From the NCBI RefSeq assembly GCF_036569345.1, contig NZ_DATCQT010000029.1, forward strand, positions 1 through 64,000: a stretch of 64,000 nucleotides of DNA. The letters run 5' to 3'. Below the pieces are notes generated by a model, which worked only from the letters and a program-made list of their open reading frames with translations, did not search any database and was not told the DNA's origin. This stretch comes from Clostridium_AD sp036569345 (lineage in GTDB: Bacteria > Bacillota > Clostridia > Clostridiales > Clostridiaceae). Below, one piece after another: positions 7,555 through 15,728 of the stretch (position 1 is the stretch's first letter; each line of letters starts with the position of its first letter). The position numbers and the translations under genes were made by a program.

Positions 7555-8217
7555 ATGACAATTTATGATTTTAAAGCAACCACCATAGATGGTGAAGAAG
7601 TTAATCTACAACAGTACAAGGGAAAAGTACTTCTTATAGTTAATACAGCAAGCAAATGTGGATTTACACCACAGTATGAGGGTCTAGAGAAACTATATAA
7701 CCAGTACAAGGATAAAGGCCTTGAGATACTTGGATTCCCAAGCAATCAATTCGCTGGACAAGAACCAGGCACAAGCGATGAAATAAAAAATTTTTGCATG
7801 ATTAATTATGGAGTGAGTTTTCAATTGTTCCAAAAGAGCGATGTTCGAGGAGAAGACATTCATCCGCTTTTTAAATATCTTACTGAAGAAACTACTTTTA
7901 AAGGGTTTGATTTGAATCACCCTAATGGTAAAAAACTTAATGACATGCTGAAGGAAAGGTTTCCTGAATTCTTAAAAGGGGATTCAGTAAAATGGAATTT
8001 CACAAAATTTCTTATTGACACTGATGGTAATATAATAGAAAGGTATGAACCTACAACTCAGCCGGAATCTATTTCTACAGATATTGAAAAACTTCTAGTC
8101 AAATCAAATGAGAATGATATAAGTAATAAAAAGATATATACTGGTGAAAATGATGAAGAAGTTTTAAATTGTGAAGGAAAACCTTGTAACTTTGTTTACA
8201 ATGATAAAAAGGAATAG
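7555..8217 (+). CDS. glutathione peroxidase family protein with C-terminal extension
   Basis: 220 residues. The thioredoxin-like core has the peroxidatic Cys35 in NTASKCGFTPQY, Gln in SNQFAGQEP, Trp in VKWNFTKF and a candidate resolving Cys81 in KNFCMINYG, so it is a cysteine, not selenocysteine, enzyme. Such proteins usually reduce hydroperoxides with thioredoxin. The core is longer than usual (an insert around residues 110-140), and about 40 extra residues follow, including C206 and C211 in CEGKPC. Most homologues are near 160-185 residues. GGAGGG precedes the ATG. Rubrerythrin lies next, suggesting a peroxide-defence pair. Confidence 0.9.
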   Translation: MTIYDFKATTIDGEEVNLQQYKGKVLLIVNTASKCGFTPQYEGLEKLYNQYKDKGLEILGFPSNQFAGQEPGTSDEIKNFCMINYGVSFQLFQKSDVRGEDIHPLFKYLTEETTFKGFDLNHPNGKKLNDMLKERFPEFLKGDSVKWNFTKFLIDTDGNIIERYEPTTQPESISTDIEKLLVKSNENDISNKKIYTGENDEEVLNCEGKPCNFVYNDKKE

Positions 8218-8333
8218 TTAGAAAGCATATTACACTATTTAAGTATTATGGAAAATAAATAGTTTAGTTATAAGTATTAATATATATGGCTGGTTTAATT
8301 AAAGTCATATATAAATTAAAAGGAGGATGTAAA

Positions 8334-8924
8334 TTGAAAAGTTTAAAAGGAACAAAAACGGCTGAAAATCTTATGAAATCTTTTGCTGGAGAATCTCAAG
8401 CAAGAAATAGGTACACTTTTTATGCTTCAATAGCTAAAAAGGAAGGTTACGTGCAAATACAAAACATATTTACTGAAACAGCAGGTAATGAAAAAGAGCA
8501 TGCAGAAAGGTTCTTTAAATTTTTAGTAGGTAATGCATTAAATGGAGAAGCAGTTGTTATCAATGATGCAGGTTATCCTGTTTTCTTAGGTGATACTAAA
8601 GGAAATCTATTAGCAGCAGCAGCTGGTGAAAATGAAGAGTGGTCAACTTTATATCCTCATTTCGCAGACGTTGCAGAGCAGGAAGGTTTTTCTGACATTG
8701 CATTAATATATAGAAAAATAGCTGAAGTTGAAAAAAGACATGAAGCAAGATATAACAAGCTAGCTAAAAACATAGAAGATGGAACTGTTTTTAGAAAAAA
8801 TGAAAAAACTTTATGGAAGTGCGATAATTGTGGATATATATTTGAAGGTAACAATGCACCAGAAATTTGTCCAGCATGTGCTCATCCAAAAGCTTATTTT
8901 GAATTATTCACAGAAAACTATTAA
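8334..8924 (+). CDS. rbr: rubrerythrin
   Basis: 196 residues. The ferritin-like di-iron domain shows the ligand motifs ESQARNRY, ETAGNEKEHAERF, EQEGFSDIA and EVEKRHEARY; the C-terminal rubredoxin-like domain has CDNCGY and CPACAHP binding one iron. Rubrerythrin reduces hydrogen peroxide in the cytoplasm of anaerobes using rubredoxin or NADH-linked donors. The start is the TTG at 8334, directly behind AGGAGG and giving the family N terminus MKSLKGTKTAENL; an in-frame ATG at 8286 would add 16 residues with no such site. Confidence 0.95.
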   Translation: MKSLKGTKTAENLMKSFAGESQARNRYTFYASIAKKEGYVQIQNIFTETAGNEKEHAERFFKFLVGNALNGEAVVINDAGYPVFLGDTKGNLLAAAAGENEEWSTLYPHFADVAEQEGFSDIALIYRKIAEVEKRHEARYNKLAKNIEDGTVFRKNEKTLWKCDNCGYIFEGNNAPEICPACAHPKAYFELFTENY

Positions 8925-8962
8925 AAAATGAAAACTAAAAAATTAAATTATAAAAAATGATT

Positions 8963-9022
8963 TTAAAGAAATGAATGGAGACGTGAGTGAAACTCATAAC
9001 TTTATTCATTTCTTTAATTTTT
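8963..9022 (+). terminator. terminator of rubrerythrin gene
   Basis: Arms TTAAAGAAATGAAT and ATTCATTTCTTTAA with an inner small stem, followed by TTTTT. Confidence 0.75.
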
Positions 9023-9157
9023 GCCAAAAATGGTGTATAAAATAATGGAAGGATATCTTTGTATGTTTTATTAAAATAAGAGAGGAAATTATAGGTATTG
9101 TAATCCAATAATGGTATAATATTAATATTATTGATGTTACATGAGAAGAGGTTTAAT

Positions 9158-12079
9158 ATGAAGAAAAAAATATTCCTATTATTTTTTGCAATATTTATAA
9201 TTTTTAATAGATTTCCCTCAAATGCTTTTGCTTCTATTGAACACAAAAATAGAGTATTATTTATTAGTTCTTATAATTCTTCTTTCCCAACTTTCTTTCA
9301 ACAAATAGATGGGATTAAATCCGTTTTATCAGATAAAAATTACATATTAGATGTAGAATTTTTGGATAGTAAAAGATTTTTTCAAGAAAAAAACATTGAA
9401 AATTTTTATAATTCAATAAAATACAAAATAAAGAATGAACCTGAAAAATATGATGCAGTTATTGTAGGAGACGATAATGCTTATGATTTTGCTTTAAAAT
9501 ATCAAAATGAACTTTTTAATAAAATTCCAATTGTTTTTTTTGGAATAAATGATTTTGAAAAAGCCATAAAATCAAAAAAAAATCCTTTTGTAACTGGAGT
9601 AGCAGAGGCTGCTTCAGTTAGGGAAACAATAGAAGTAGCCATGAGTATAAAGCCTAGTGTTACAAAGGTTGTGGCTATAGGAGACTCTACAGAAACTAGT
9701 GTCCAAGATGTTAAAAGTTTTTATATTCAACAAAAGTATTTTAGTAATCTTAAATTTTCAGATATAAATTTAGGAAAATTGAATATTGATGATTTTAAGA
9801 ATCAGTTAAGAAGTATAGATAATAATACAATTGTAGTTTTTATTGCTGCGTTTAGAGATTTAACTGGGAGTGCAATTGACTTTCAAACAGGGCTTAAAAT
9901 TGTGAGTGATAATTGTAGTCAGCCTATATTTGACCTATATCTTTATGGCTCAGGAGATGGGCTAATAGGTGGGAAGCTTGTTAGTCATATTGAACAAGGA
10001 AAAACCGCAGCACAAATGGTGAAAAAAATACTCTCAGGAACTCCTGTTCAGCAGATACCTATAATAGAGAAAAGTCCTAATAAATACATATTTGATTATA
10101 ATCAATTGAAGAAATTTAATATAAAGGAAGAGTTACTTCCGAAGGGCAGTTTAATATTAAATAAAGAAGTATCTTTTTATGACAACTATAAAATATATAT
10201 ATGGTTTGTTTTAAGTATTTTCATTGTAATGATGTTTTTTATTGCTCATTTATTAAGGAGTATTTTTTTTAGAAAAAAGGCAGAACTAGATTTAGTAGAA
10301 GCTAATAATGCTCTGGGAGCTACATATGAGGAATTAGAATCATCTTCAGAGGAACTAAAGGCACAATTTGATGAAATACAAATGCAAGGTGAAATAGTAG
10401 TTCATGCTAAAGAAAGCTATAGGTTAATATGCGAAGCAAGCACAGGTGGAACATGGGACTTTGATTTATTAACAAATGTACGGGTATTTACAGAAAGTTG
10501 GTACATGGAATATGGTTTTTTGGAAAGTGACTTTCTTAATATAAAAAATTGGACGAATCACATACATTCTGAAGATAAAGAAATATTTTTAACTTATCAA
10601 AAATCAATTAAAGAAAGCAATCATGAGAAATATTCCTGTGAGTATAGAATTAAAGCAAATAAGGTCGAATATAGATATTTTGTAGAAAAGTCTATAGTTG
10701 TACGTGATCCTGACGGCAAAATCCAGCGTATTGCAGGGTCGCATACAGATATAACGGACAGAAAACTTCAAGATATTAAAATTGAGAAACTAGCATATCA
10801 TGATATTTTGACAGGACTGCCTAATAGAACCTATTTACATAAAGAGTTAGATTCTGTACTACTTAATTGTGACAAGAGTTTTTTATGTGGTTCTACTATT
10901 TTTATTGGTTTAGATAATTTTAGTCTTATAAATGAATTTTTTGGACATGAAACTGGGGACAAGGTACTTGTTTATATAAGCAATAAACTTAAAGAGACCT
11001 TTCAAGATAGTGATAAAGCATTTGTATCTAAATTCGGTGGTGACGAATACGTTATTCTTATAAAAGAGTTAAGTAGTGATGAGGGCGTCAAAGAATATAT
11101 TAAAAGGATCTTAGAAGTATTTGAAGGAAAGATTGTAATTGAGGATAATGAACTCTATATAACTATTAGTATGGGAATAGTTTTATTTCCAGAAGATGGA
11201 GTCACAGCACAACAACTTCTTAAAAATGCTGATACGGCATTACATAAGGCAAAAGAATTAGGAAAGAACTGCTATAAGTATTTTGATTACTCTATGAGCG
11301 ACAGCATAGGAAATAAAATATTGCTTCAGGGTAGTATAAGAAAGGCTCTTGAAAATAATGAATTTATTTTATACTATCAACCTCAGATTGATGTTTTAAC
11401 TGGTAAGTTATGTGGCTATGAAGCATTAATAAGATGGATGAGCCCGAAGTATGGATTTGTTGGACCAGATAGATTTATAAAGCTTGCAGAAGAAAATGGA
11501 ACCATTGTACTGTTAGGTAGATGGGTACTTACACAAGCTTGTGAATTTTGCAAAAAGATTAATGTTAATGAGGAAGATAAATATGTTATATGCGTGAATA
11601 TTTCCCCAATTGAGCTTATGCAATATGGATTTGTTGATAATGTTAAAGACATTATAAACAAAAGTGGAGTATCCCCAAATCTTATTGAAATTGAAATTAC
11701 TGAATCTTCATTAATGGAATCCTTCGATATTAATATTGAAAAACTTAATATGTTAAAAGAATTTGGTGTAAGTATTGCTATGGATGATTTTGGGACGGGC
11801 TATTCATCACTAAAATATTTAAATCTATTGCCTATAGATACACTAAAAATAGATAAAGCATTTGTAGATGATATTGCAAATAATAATAATGATAAAAATT
11901 TCATTGATATTATTATAGTGCTTGCACATAGGATGGGATTAAAGGTTGTAGCCGAAGGAGTAGAGACAGAGATTCAGAAGTTGGTGCTTTCAGCTCAAGG
12001 GTGTGATAAAATACAAGGGTATATTTTTAGTAAGCCTATGACGGAACTTGATGCTATAGAATACACAAAAAACTTTTAG
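9158..12079 (+). CDS. membrane sensor: periplasmic-binding-like, PAS, degenerate GGDEF and EAL domains
   Basis: 973 residues. A signal peptide (KKKIFLLFFAIFIIF) leads to an extracytoplasmic ABC-substrate-binding-like sensor (about 30-330), a membrane segment near 343-367, a short coiled coil, a PAS domain (about 420-545), GGDEF (about 555-710) and EAL (about 725-970). The GGDEF domain reads GGDEY near residue 626 and its first metal-ligand Asp is Gly (IGLDNF where xDLDxF is expected), so cyclase activity looks lost. The EAL domain keeps EALIRW, ITES, DDFGTGYS, KIDKAF and EGVET and should hydrolyse c-di-GMP. The ATG at 9158 is preferred over an in-frame TTG at 9131 because AGAAGAGG precedes it. 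A MATE transporter follows after 31 bp. Confidence 0.93.
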   Translation: MKKKIFLLFFAIFIIFNRFPSNAFASIEHKNRVLFISSYNSSFPTFFQQIDGIKSVLSDKNYILDVEFLDSKRFFQEKNIENFYNSIKYKIKNEPEKYDAVIVGDDNAYDFALKYQNELFNKIPIVFFGINDFEKAIKSKKNPFVTGVAEAASVRETIEVAMSIKPSVTKVVAIGDSTETSVQDVKSFYIQQKYFSNLKFSDINLGKLNIDDFKNQLRSIDNNTIVVFIAAFRDLTGSAIDFQTGLKIVSDNCSQPIFDLYLYGSGDGLIGGKLVSHIEQGKTAAQMVKKILSGTPVQQIPIIEKSPNKYIFDYNQLKKFNIKEELLPKGSLILNKEVSFYDNYKIYIWFVLSIFIVMMFFIAHLLRSIFFRKKAELDLVEANNALGATYEELESSSEELKAQFDEIQMQGEIVVHAKESYRLICEASTGGTWDFDLLTNVRVFTESWYMEYGFLESDFLNIKNWTNHIHSEDKEIFLTYQKSIKESNHEKYSCEYRIKANKVEYRYFVEKSIVVRDPDGKIQRIAGSHTDITDRKLQDIKIEKLAYHDILTGLPNRTYLHKELDSVLLNCDKSFLCGSTIFIGLDNFSLINEFFGHETGDKVLVYISNKLKETFQDSDKAFVSKFGGDEYVILIKELSSDEGVKEYIKRILEVFEGKIVIEDNELYITISMGIVLFPEDGVTAQQLLKNADTALHKAKELGKNCYKYFDYSMSDSIGNKILLQGSIRKALENNEFILYYQPQIDVLTGKLCGYEALIRWMSPKYGFVGPDRFIKLAEENGTIVLLGRWVLTQACEFCKKINVNEEDKYVICVNISPIELMQYGFVDNVKDIINKSGVSPNLIEIEITESSLMESFDINIEKLNMLKEFGVSIAMDDFGTGYSSLKYLNLLPIDTLKIDKAFVDDIANNNNDKNFIDIIIVLAHRMGLKVVAEGVETEIQKLVLSAQGCDKIQGYIFSKPMTELDAIEYTKNF

Positions 12080-12110
12080 TTTTATATTTATGACATGGAG
12101 GAAAATTTTT

Positions 12111-13469
12111 ATGAACCAAACAAAAGAATTAGGAACTGAAAGTATAGGAAAACTACTTTTTAAGTTTTCAGTGCCTGCTATATCTGGAATGATTGTAAGC
12201 GCCTTATATAACATTGTAGATCGGATTTATATTGGACATATGAAAGGTATAGGAAACGATGCACTTTCAGGACTTGCTATAACGTTTCCAATATCAGTTA
12301 TTATAATGGCTTTTGGCATGCTTGTTGGATTAGGTGCTAGTGCAGTGATATCAATAAGACTAGGAGAAAAAAACGTCGATTCAGCGGATGATATTTTAGG
12401 AAATGCAGTGATACTAATAACAATAGTATCGATAGTAATTGCTCTACTTGGAATTCCATTTTTAGACAAACTTTTAATTTTATTCGGTGCAAGTGAAAAT
12501 AATATCCCATATGCAAAAGCATATATACAGATTATACTTTTTGGAGCCGTTTTTCAAAACATAGGATTTGGAATTAACAACATAATTAGAGCTGAGGGTA
12601 ATCCTAAAATGGCAATGTTTACAATGATATTTGGTGCTATTATTAATATTATATTAGATCCAATATTCATATTTGTTTTCGGTATGGGAATTCAAGGTGC
12701 TGCAATAGCGACAATAATTTCTCAAGCTTTTAATACTATTTGGGTACTTACATATTTCACTTCTAAAAAAAGTGGAAGCATACTTAAAATAAAGAAAGCT
12801 AATTTAAAGCTTCGTAAATATATTATAAAGGATATTTTTGCTATTGGTATTGCACCTTTTTCTATGCAAATAGCATCAAGTCTTGTAGCTATTTTATATA
12901 ATAAAGGTCTTTACACTTACGGAGGGGATATTGCAGTAGCCGCAATGGGAATATTAAATAGTATATCGATGCTTATTTTTATGCCTATATTTGGTATTAG
13001 TCAAGGGATCCAACCTATAATAGGATACAATTATGGGGCTAAATTGTATCCAAGAGTTCTAAAGGTATTAAAATTTGCCATAATAGCAGGTACCAGCATT
13101 TGTATAATTGGATTTATCGGTGTACAGCTATTTGCTAAACCACTAATTGGCGTGTTTGTAGGTAATAATCCTGATTTAATAAATCTAGGTGCACGTGGAC
13201 TTAGAATTGATTTAATAGTTTTGCCCATTATAGGGTTTCAAATTTTGGGATCAAGCTATTTTCAAGCAATAAATGAGGCGAAAACCTCAATGCTTTTAAG
13301 TATATTAAGACAAGTAATAGTGTTAATTCCTATTGTTCTTATACTTCCAATATTTTTTAAATTAGATGGTTTATGGTTTTCACAACCTTGTGCGGATTTG
13401 ATTGCAACTGGTTTAACGGCATTTTTTCTGCATAAAAGTATTAATAAACTCAAATATAAAAATCAGTAA
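12111..13469 (+). CDS. MATE family multidrug/cation antiporter
   Basis: 452 residues with about twelve membrane segments in two homologous halves (IGKLLFKFSVPAISGMIVSA at the start of the first; IKDIFAIGIAPFSMQIASS opening the second). Signature stretches include YNIVDRIYIGH and GISQGIQPIIGYNYGA. MATE proteins export organic cations or other compounds in exchange for sodium or protons. The ATG at 12111 has GGAGG upstream; the earlier in-frame ATG at 12090 has none. The close spacing to the sensor gene suggests one transcript. The substrate is not predictable. Confidence 0.93.
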   Translation: MNQTKELGTESIGKLLFKFSVPAISGMIVSALYNIVDRIYIGHMKGIGNDALSGLAITFPISVIIMAFGMLVGLGASAVISIRLGEKNVDSADDILGNAVILITIVSIVIALLGIPFLDKLLILFGASENNIPYAKAYIQIILFGAVFQNIGFGINNIIRAEGNPKMAMFTMIFGAIINIILDPIFIFVFGMGIQGAAIATIISQAFNTIWVLTYFTSKKSGSILKIKKANLKLRKYIIKDIFAIGIAPFSMQIASSLVAILYNKGLYTYGGDIAVAAMGILNSISMLIFMPIFGISQGIQPIIGYNYGAKLYPRVLKVLKFAIIAGTSICIIGFIGVQLFAKPLIGVFVGNNPDLINLGARGLRIDLIVLPIIGFQILGSSYFQAINEAKTSMLLSILRQVIVLIPIVLILPIFFKLDGLWFSQPCADLIATGLTAFFLHKSINKLKYKNQ

Positions 13470-13518
13470 CGAACTCAGTAATATTAGGTCTTCCATAGGA
13501 AGTCTTAATTTAAATAAC

Positions 13519-13560
13519 AAAGGTGCCAGATATAAATTTATTTTATATCTGGCACTTTTG
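13519..13560. terminator. terminator after MATE gene
   Basis: Near-perfect 18-bp arms (13519-13536 and 13542-13559, core GTGCCAGATATAAA) ending in TTTT. It lies between convergent genes and could serve both. Confidence 0.8.
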
Positions 13561-13597
13561 ATATGTTTAATTAAATAAATACTTTATATATTTAAAA

Positions 13598-14716
13598 TTA
13601 TTCTGTCATTGGGAACCAACCAGGTGTTTTTATAATAACATTCCAAAGTGCTTCTGGGATATCTAAAGATTTTCCATGGCTTTTACTTAAAGTAGTACGA
13701 ATTTCTGATATTTTTCCGTTTTGAACTTTGCTCACCCATTCTGGTTCCATGATAATCTCTCTGCCAAGAGATATAAATTCAATGCCACTATCCAATGCCT
13801 TTATAGCATCCTCCGGTGTATGGATAGAACCAACACCAATAAAAGGTACTCTTCCGTGAATTTGGTTTAGTATTTTGCAAATAATAGGTTTTGTGTTTGT
13901 AGTATCTCTCATTGAGCTTTGCCAGAAATCCATTATGGAGCTGTGCAAGTAACTTAGTCCTTGATTCGCTAATACATCTATAAATAAAAGTGAATCTTCT
14001 AAAGTTATACCTTGCTTTTCTACTTCCTCTGGTGAAAAACGGTAGCCCACTATAAAGTTTTCCTTCCCATTTTCTTTCACTGTTTTTTTCACTTCGGATA
14101 TAACAGCCAATGGGAAATTCATTCGTTTTAATATGTTTCCACCCCACATATCTTCTCTAAGGTTGGAGTGATGAGAAAAAAATTGTTGCAATAGATATGT
14201 GTTAGCCCCATGAATTTCTACACCATCAAAACCTGCTTCAATGGCGAGTTTTGTTGTTTCTCCAAAGGCTTTAATAGTATCCTGAATTTCTGTTTCTGTC
14301 ATTTCTCTAGGAGTCATTGCTCCGGGTCTTTCAGGTGCTACTGCGCTGGCACTAATAGTCTGTCCACCGGGTATTTCTGACGGAATTGCCATTCTACCAC
14401 CATGGAATATTTGCAAAATTGCCAGAGCACCTTCTTCTTTTATGGTTTGGGATAATTTTGTTAACCCAGGTAAAAAACTATTGTCATAGGCAGCAAATTG
14501 ACCTGGGAATCCTTTGCCTGATGTTCTTACATATGTTGCAGCAGTAATCACTATTCCTACACCTTTTGACCTTGCTTTATAATAACTTAATTCCGCATCA
14601 GATACTGTTCCGTCAGGGTTTCCAGAAAAAGTAGTCATAGGCGCCATAACTATAGGATTTCTTACATTTATTGATGAATTTAATGTTCTAGTCTTAAGTA
14701 ATTTTTCTAATTTCAA
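13598..14716 (-). CDS. old yellow enzyme family NADH:flavin oxidoreductase
   Basis: 372 residues forming one TIM barrel that binds FMN. Family marks are NPIVMAPMTTF at the N terminus, ILQIFHGGR, the catalytic pair in VEIHGANTYLLQQF, the RxDxWGG stretch NLREDMWGG, and the phosphate-binding VPFIGVGSI and GIEFISLGRE. There is no C-terminal FeS/FAD extension, so it belongs to the short old-yellow-enzyme group that reduces activated alkenes with NAD(P)H. The physiological substrate is unknown. The ATG at 14716 follows AGGAGA. It is divergent from the TetR gene. Confidence 0.92.
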   Translation of the reverse strand: MKLEKLLKTRTLNSSINVRNPIVMAPMTTFSGNPDGTVSDAELSYYKARSKGVGIVITAATYVRTSGKGFPGQFAAYDNSFLPGLTKLSQTIKEEGALAILQIFHGGRMAIPSEIPGGQTISASAVAPERPGAMTPREMTETEIQDTIKAFGETTKLAIEAGFDGVEIHGANTYLLQQFFSHHSNLREDMWGGNILKRMNFPLAVISEVKKTVKENGKENFIVGYRFSPEEVEKQGITLEDSLLFIDVLANQGLSYLHSSIMDFWQSSMRDTTNTKPIICKILNQIHGRVPFIGVGSIHTPEDAIKALDSGIEFISLGREIIMEPEWVSKVQNGKISEIRTTLSKSHGKSLDIPEALWNVIIKTPGWFPMTE

Positions 14717-15030
14717 TTTAATCTCTCCTTTTCAAAATAAATTTTATTACTATTTAGAAAATCAGTTTTCTTATATTTTTTTAAAAACATAGTTACTTTA
14801 ATACTATGAATAAACTGTATTTTTTATTTTACTTTCCTTTAATTTTATGATACTATATTTTTATAAGAAAGTAAACAATAATAATTATTATAAAATATTT
14901 ATTGTTATTGTTTTTACATGAATAGATGTTCTATGTATTATTTTGAAGAATAAATTTAGCTACTAACATTAAAATATCTCTTGACAATAAATGAATGGTC
15001 ATTTATTATAAGACTTATAGAGGTGTGGTA
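14717..15030. other. intergenic region between reductase and TetR genes
   Basis: 314 bases. It contains an inverted pair TTTACTTTC (14828-14836) and GAAAGTAAA (14867-14875) that may flank the reductase promoter on the minus strand, and the TetR promoter-operator (14981-15009). No gene recognised. Confidence 0.5.
14981..15009 (+). promoter_or_regulatory. TetR gene promoter with embedded operator
   Basis: TTGACA at 14981-14986, 17-bp spacer, TATTAT at 15004-15009. Between them lies the palindrome AATAAATGA-ATGG-TCATTTATT (14986-15007). The same TAAATGA-N4-TCAYTTA pattern recurs before the lon gene, so this is probably the binding site of the adjacent TetR protein, which would control itself. 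Confidence 0.75.
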
Positions 15031-15594
15031 ATGAGACGAAAAGATGATGAAAAAGAAAAAAGTATAAAAGAAGCAGTTGTTAAGTTAATACTTGAATTAG
15101 GTTTTCATGGTACTTCTATTTCCAAAATTGCCAAAGAGGCAGGGGTTTCCCCAGCTACTGTTTATATTTATTATGAGAACAAAGAGATTATGTTACGTGA
15201 CATATATCATGAGTATTCTGAAGAAATCTTTGATTATTTACTTAGTATGGTTTATGAGGAGATGGATGGGCGTGAGCTTATTGAAATACTTGCTAGAGGA
15301 TATTATACCTACATCAAAGAGAATGGAGAGATATTTCATTTTGTAGATCAATTTTCCAGTTGCCCAGCTCTAGCAAGTCATTGTTTAGAAATACAAGGTA
15401 TTCATAATTTGAATAATTTGTTAGAAGAAATGAAAGCAAAAAGGATACTTAAAGATATCCAAAACGATAATTTAATAGCAATAATTTTTTATCCGGTAAA
15501 GTCCATAGCTATTAAGAAATGTACTTGCGAAGTTGAACAAGCAAACTTACTAAAAGAGATGATTTTGATTATGCAGGATGCTTTGTTAGAATGA
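15031..15594 (+). CDS. TetR family transcriptional regulator
   Basis: 187 residues. The N-terminal helix-turn-helix is clear (ISKIAKEAGVSPATVYIYYENKE, about 30-52); the C-terminal ligand domain is not of a recognisable subgroup. The start at 15031 (MRRKD) is chosen because AGAGGTG precedes it; an in-frame start at 14995 lies inside the operator. Typical TetR proteins are dimeric repressors released by small ligands. A matching operator just before lon suggests it also controls that gene. A loose hairpin lies between the two genes (about 15621-15661). Confidence 0.92.
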   Translation: MRRKDDEKEKSIKEAVVKLILELGFHGTSISKIAKEAGVSPATVYIYYENKEIMLRDIYHEYSEEIFDYLLSMVYEEMDGRELIEILARGYYTYIKENGEIFHFVDQFSSCPALASHCLEIQGIHNLNNLLEEMKAKRILKDIQNDNLIAIIFYPVKSIAIKKCTCEVEQANLLKEMILIMQDALLE

Positions 15595-15680
15595 TTAACC
15601 AAATTGATTATCAAGTAAAAACGAGAGAATTTTGTGGAAAAATGATTACAAAAGTGTCTCGCTATTATTTAATATATAAT

Positions 15681-15698
15681 TAAATGAACATTCACTTA
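15681..15698 (+). promoter_or_regulatory. second TetR-type operator, before lon
   Basis: TAAATGA-ACAT-TCACTTA, one mismatch from a perfect palindrome and the same layout as the site in the tetR promoter. It sits directly after a TATAAT at 15675-15680, covering the probable transcription start of lon. No good -35 element was seen. Confidence 0.65.
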
Positions 15699-15728
15699 TA
15701 AATGTTTTTAAAAGAAAGGATGATGAAA

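Noticed and set aside
13788..14147. 119-codon minus-strand frame within the old-yellow-enzyme gene
   Set aside because: It is another frame of the same strand inside an intact enzyme gene, with no start signal.
15107..15346. 79-codon frame inside the TetR gene
   Set aside because: A shifted frame of the regulator; no independent signal.
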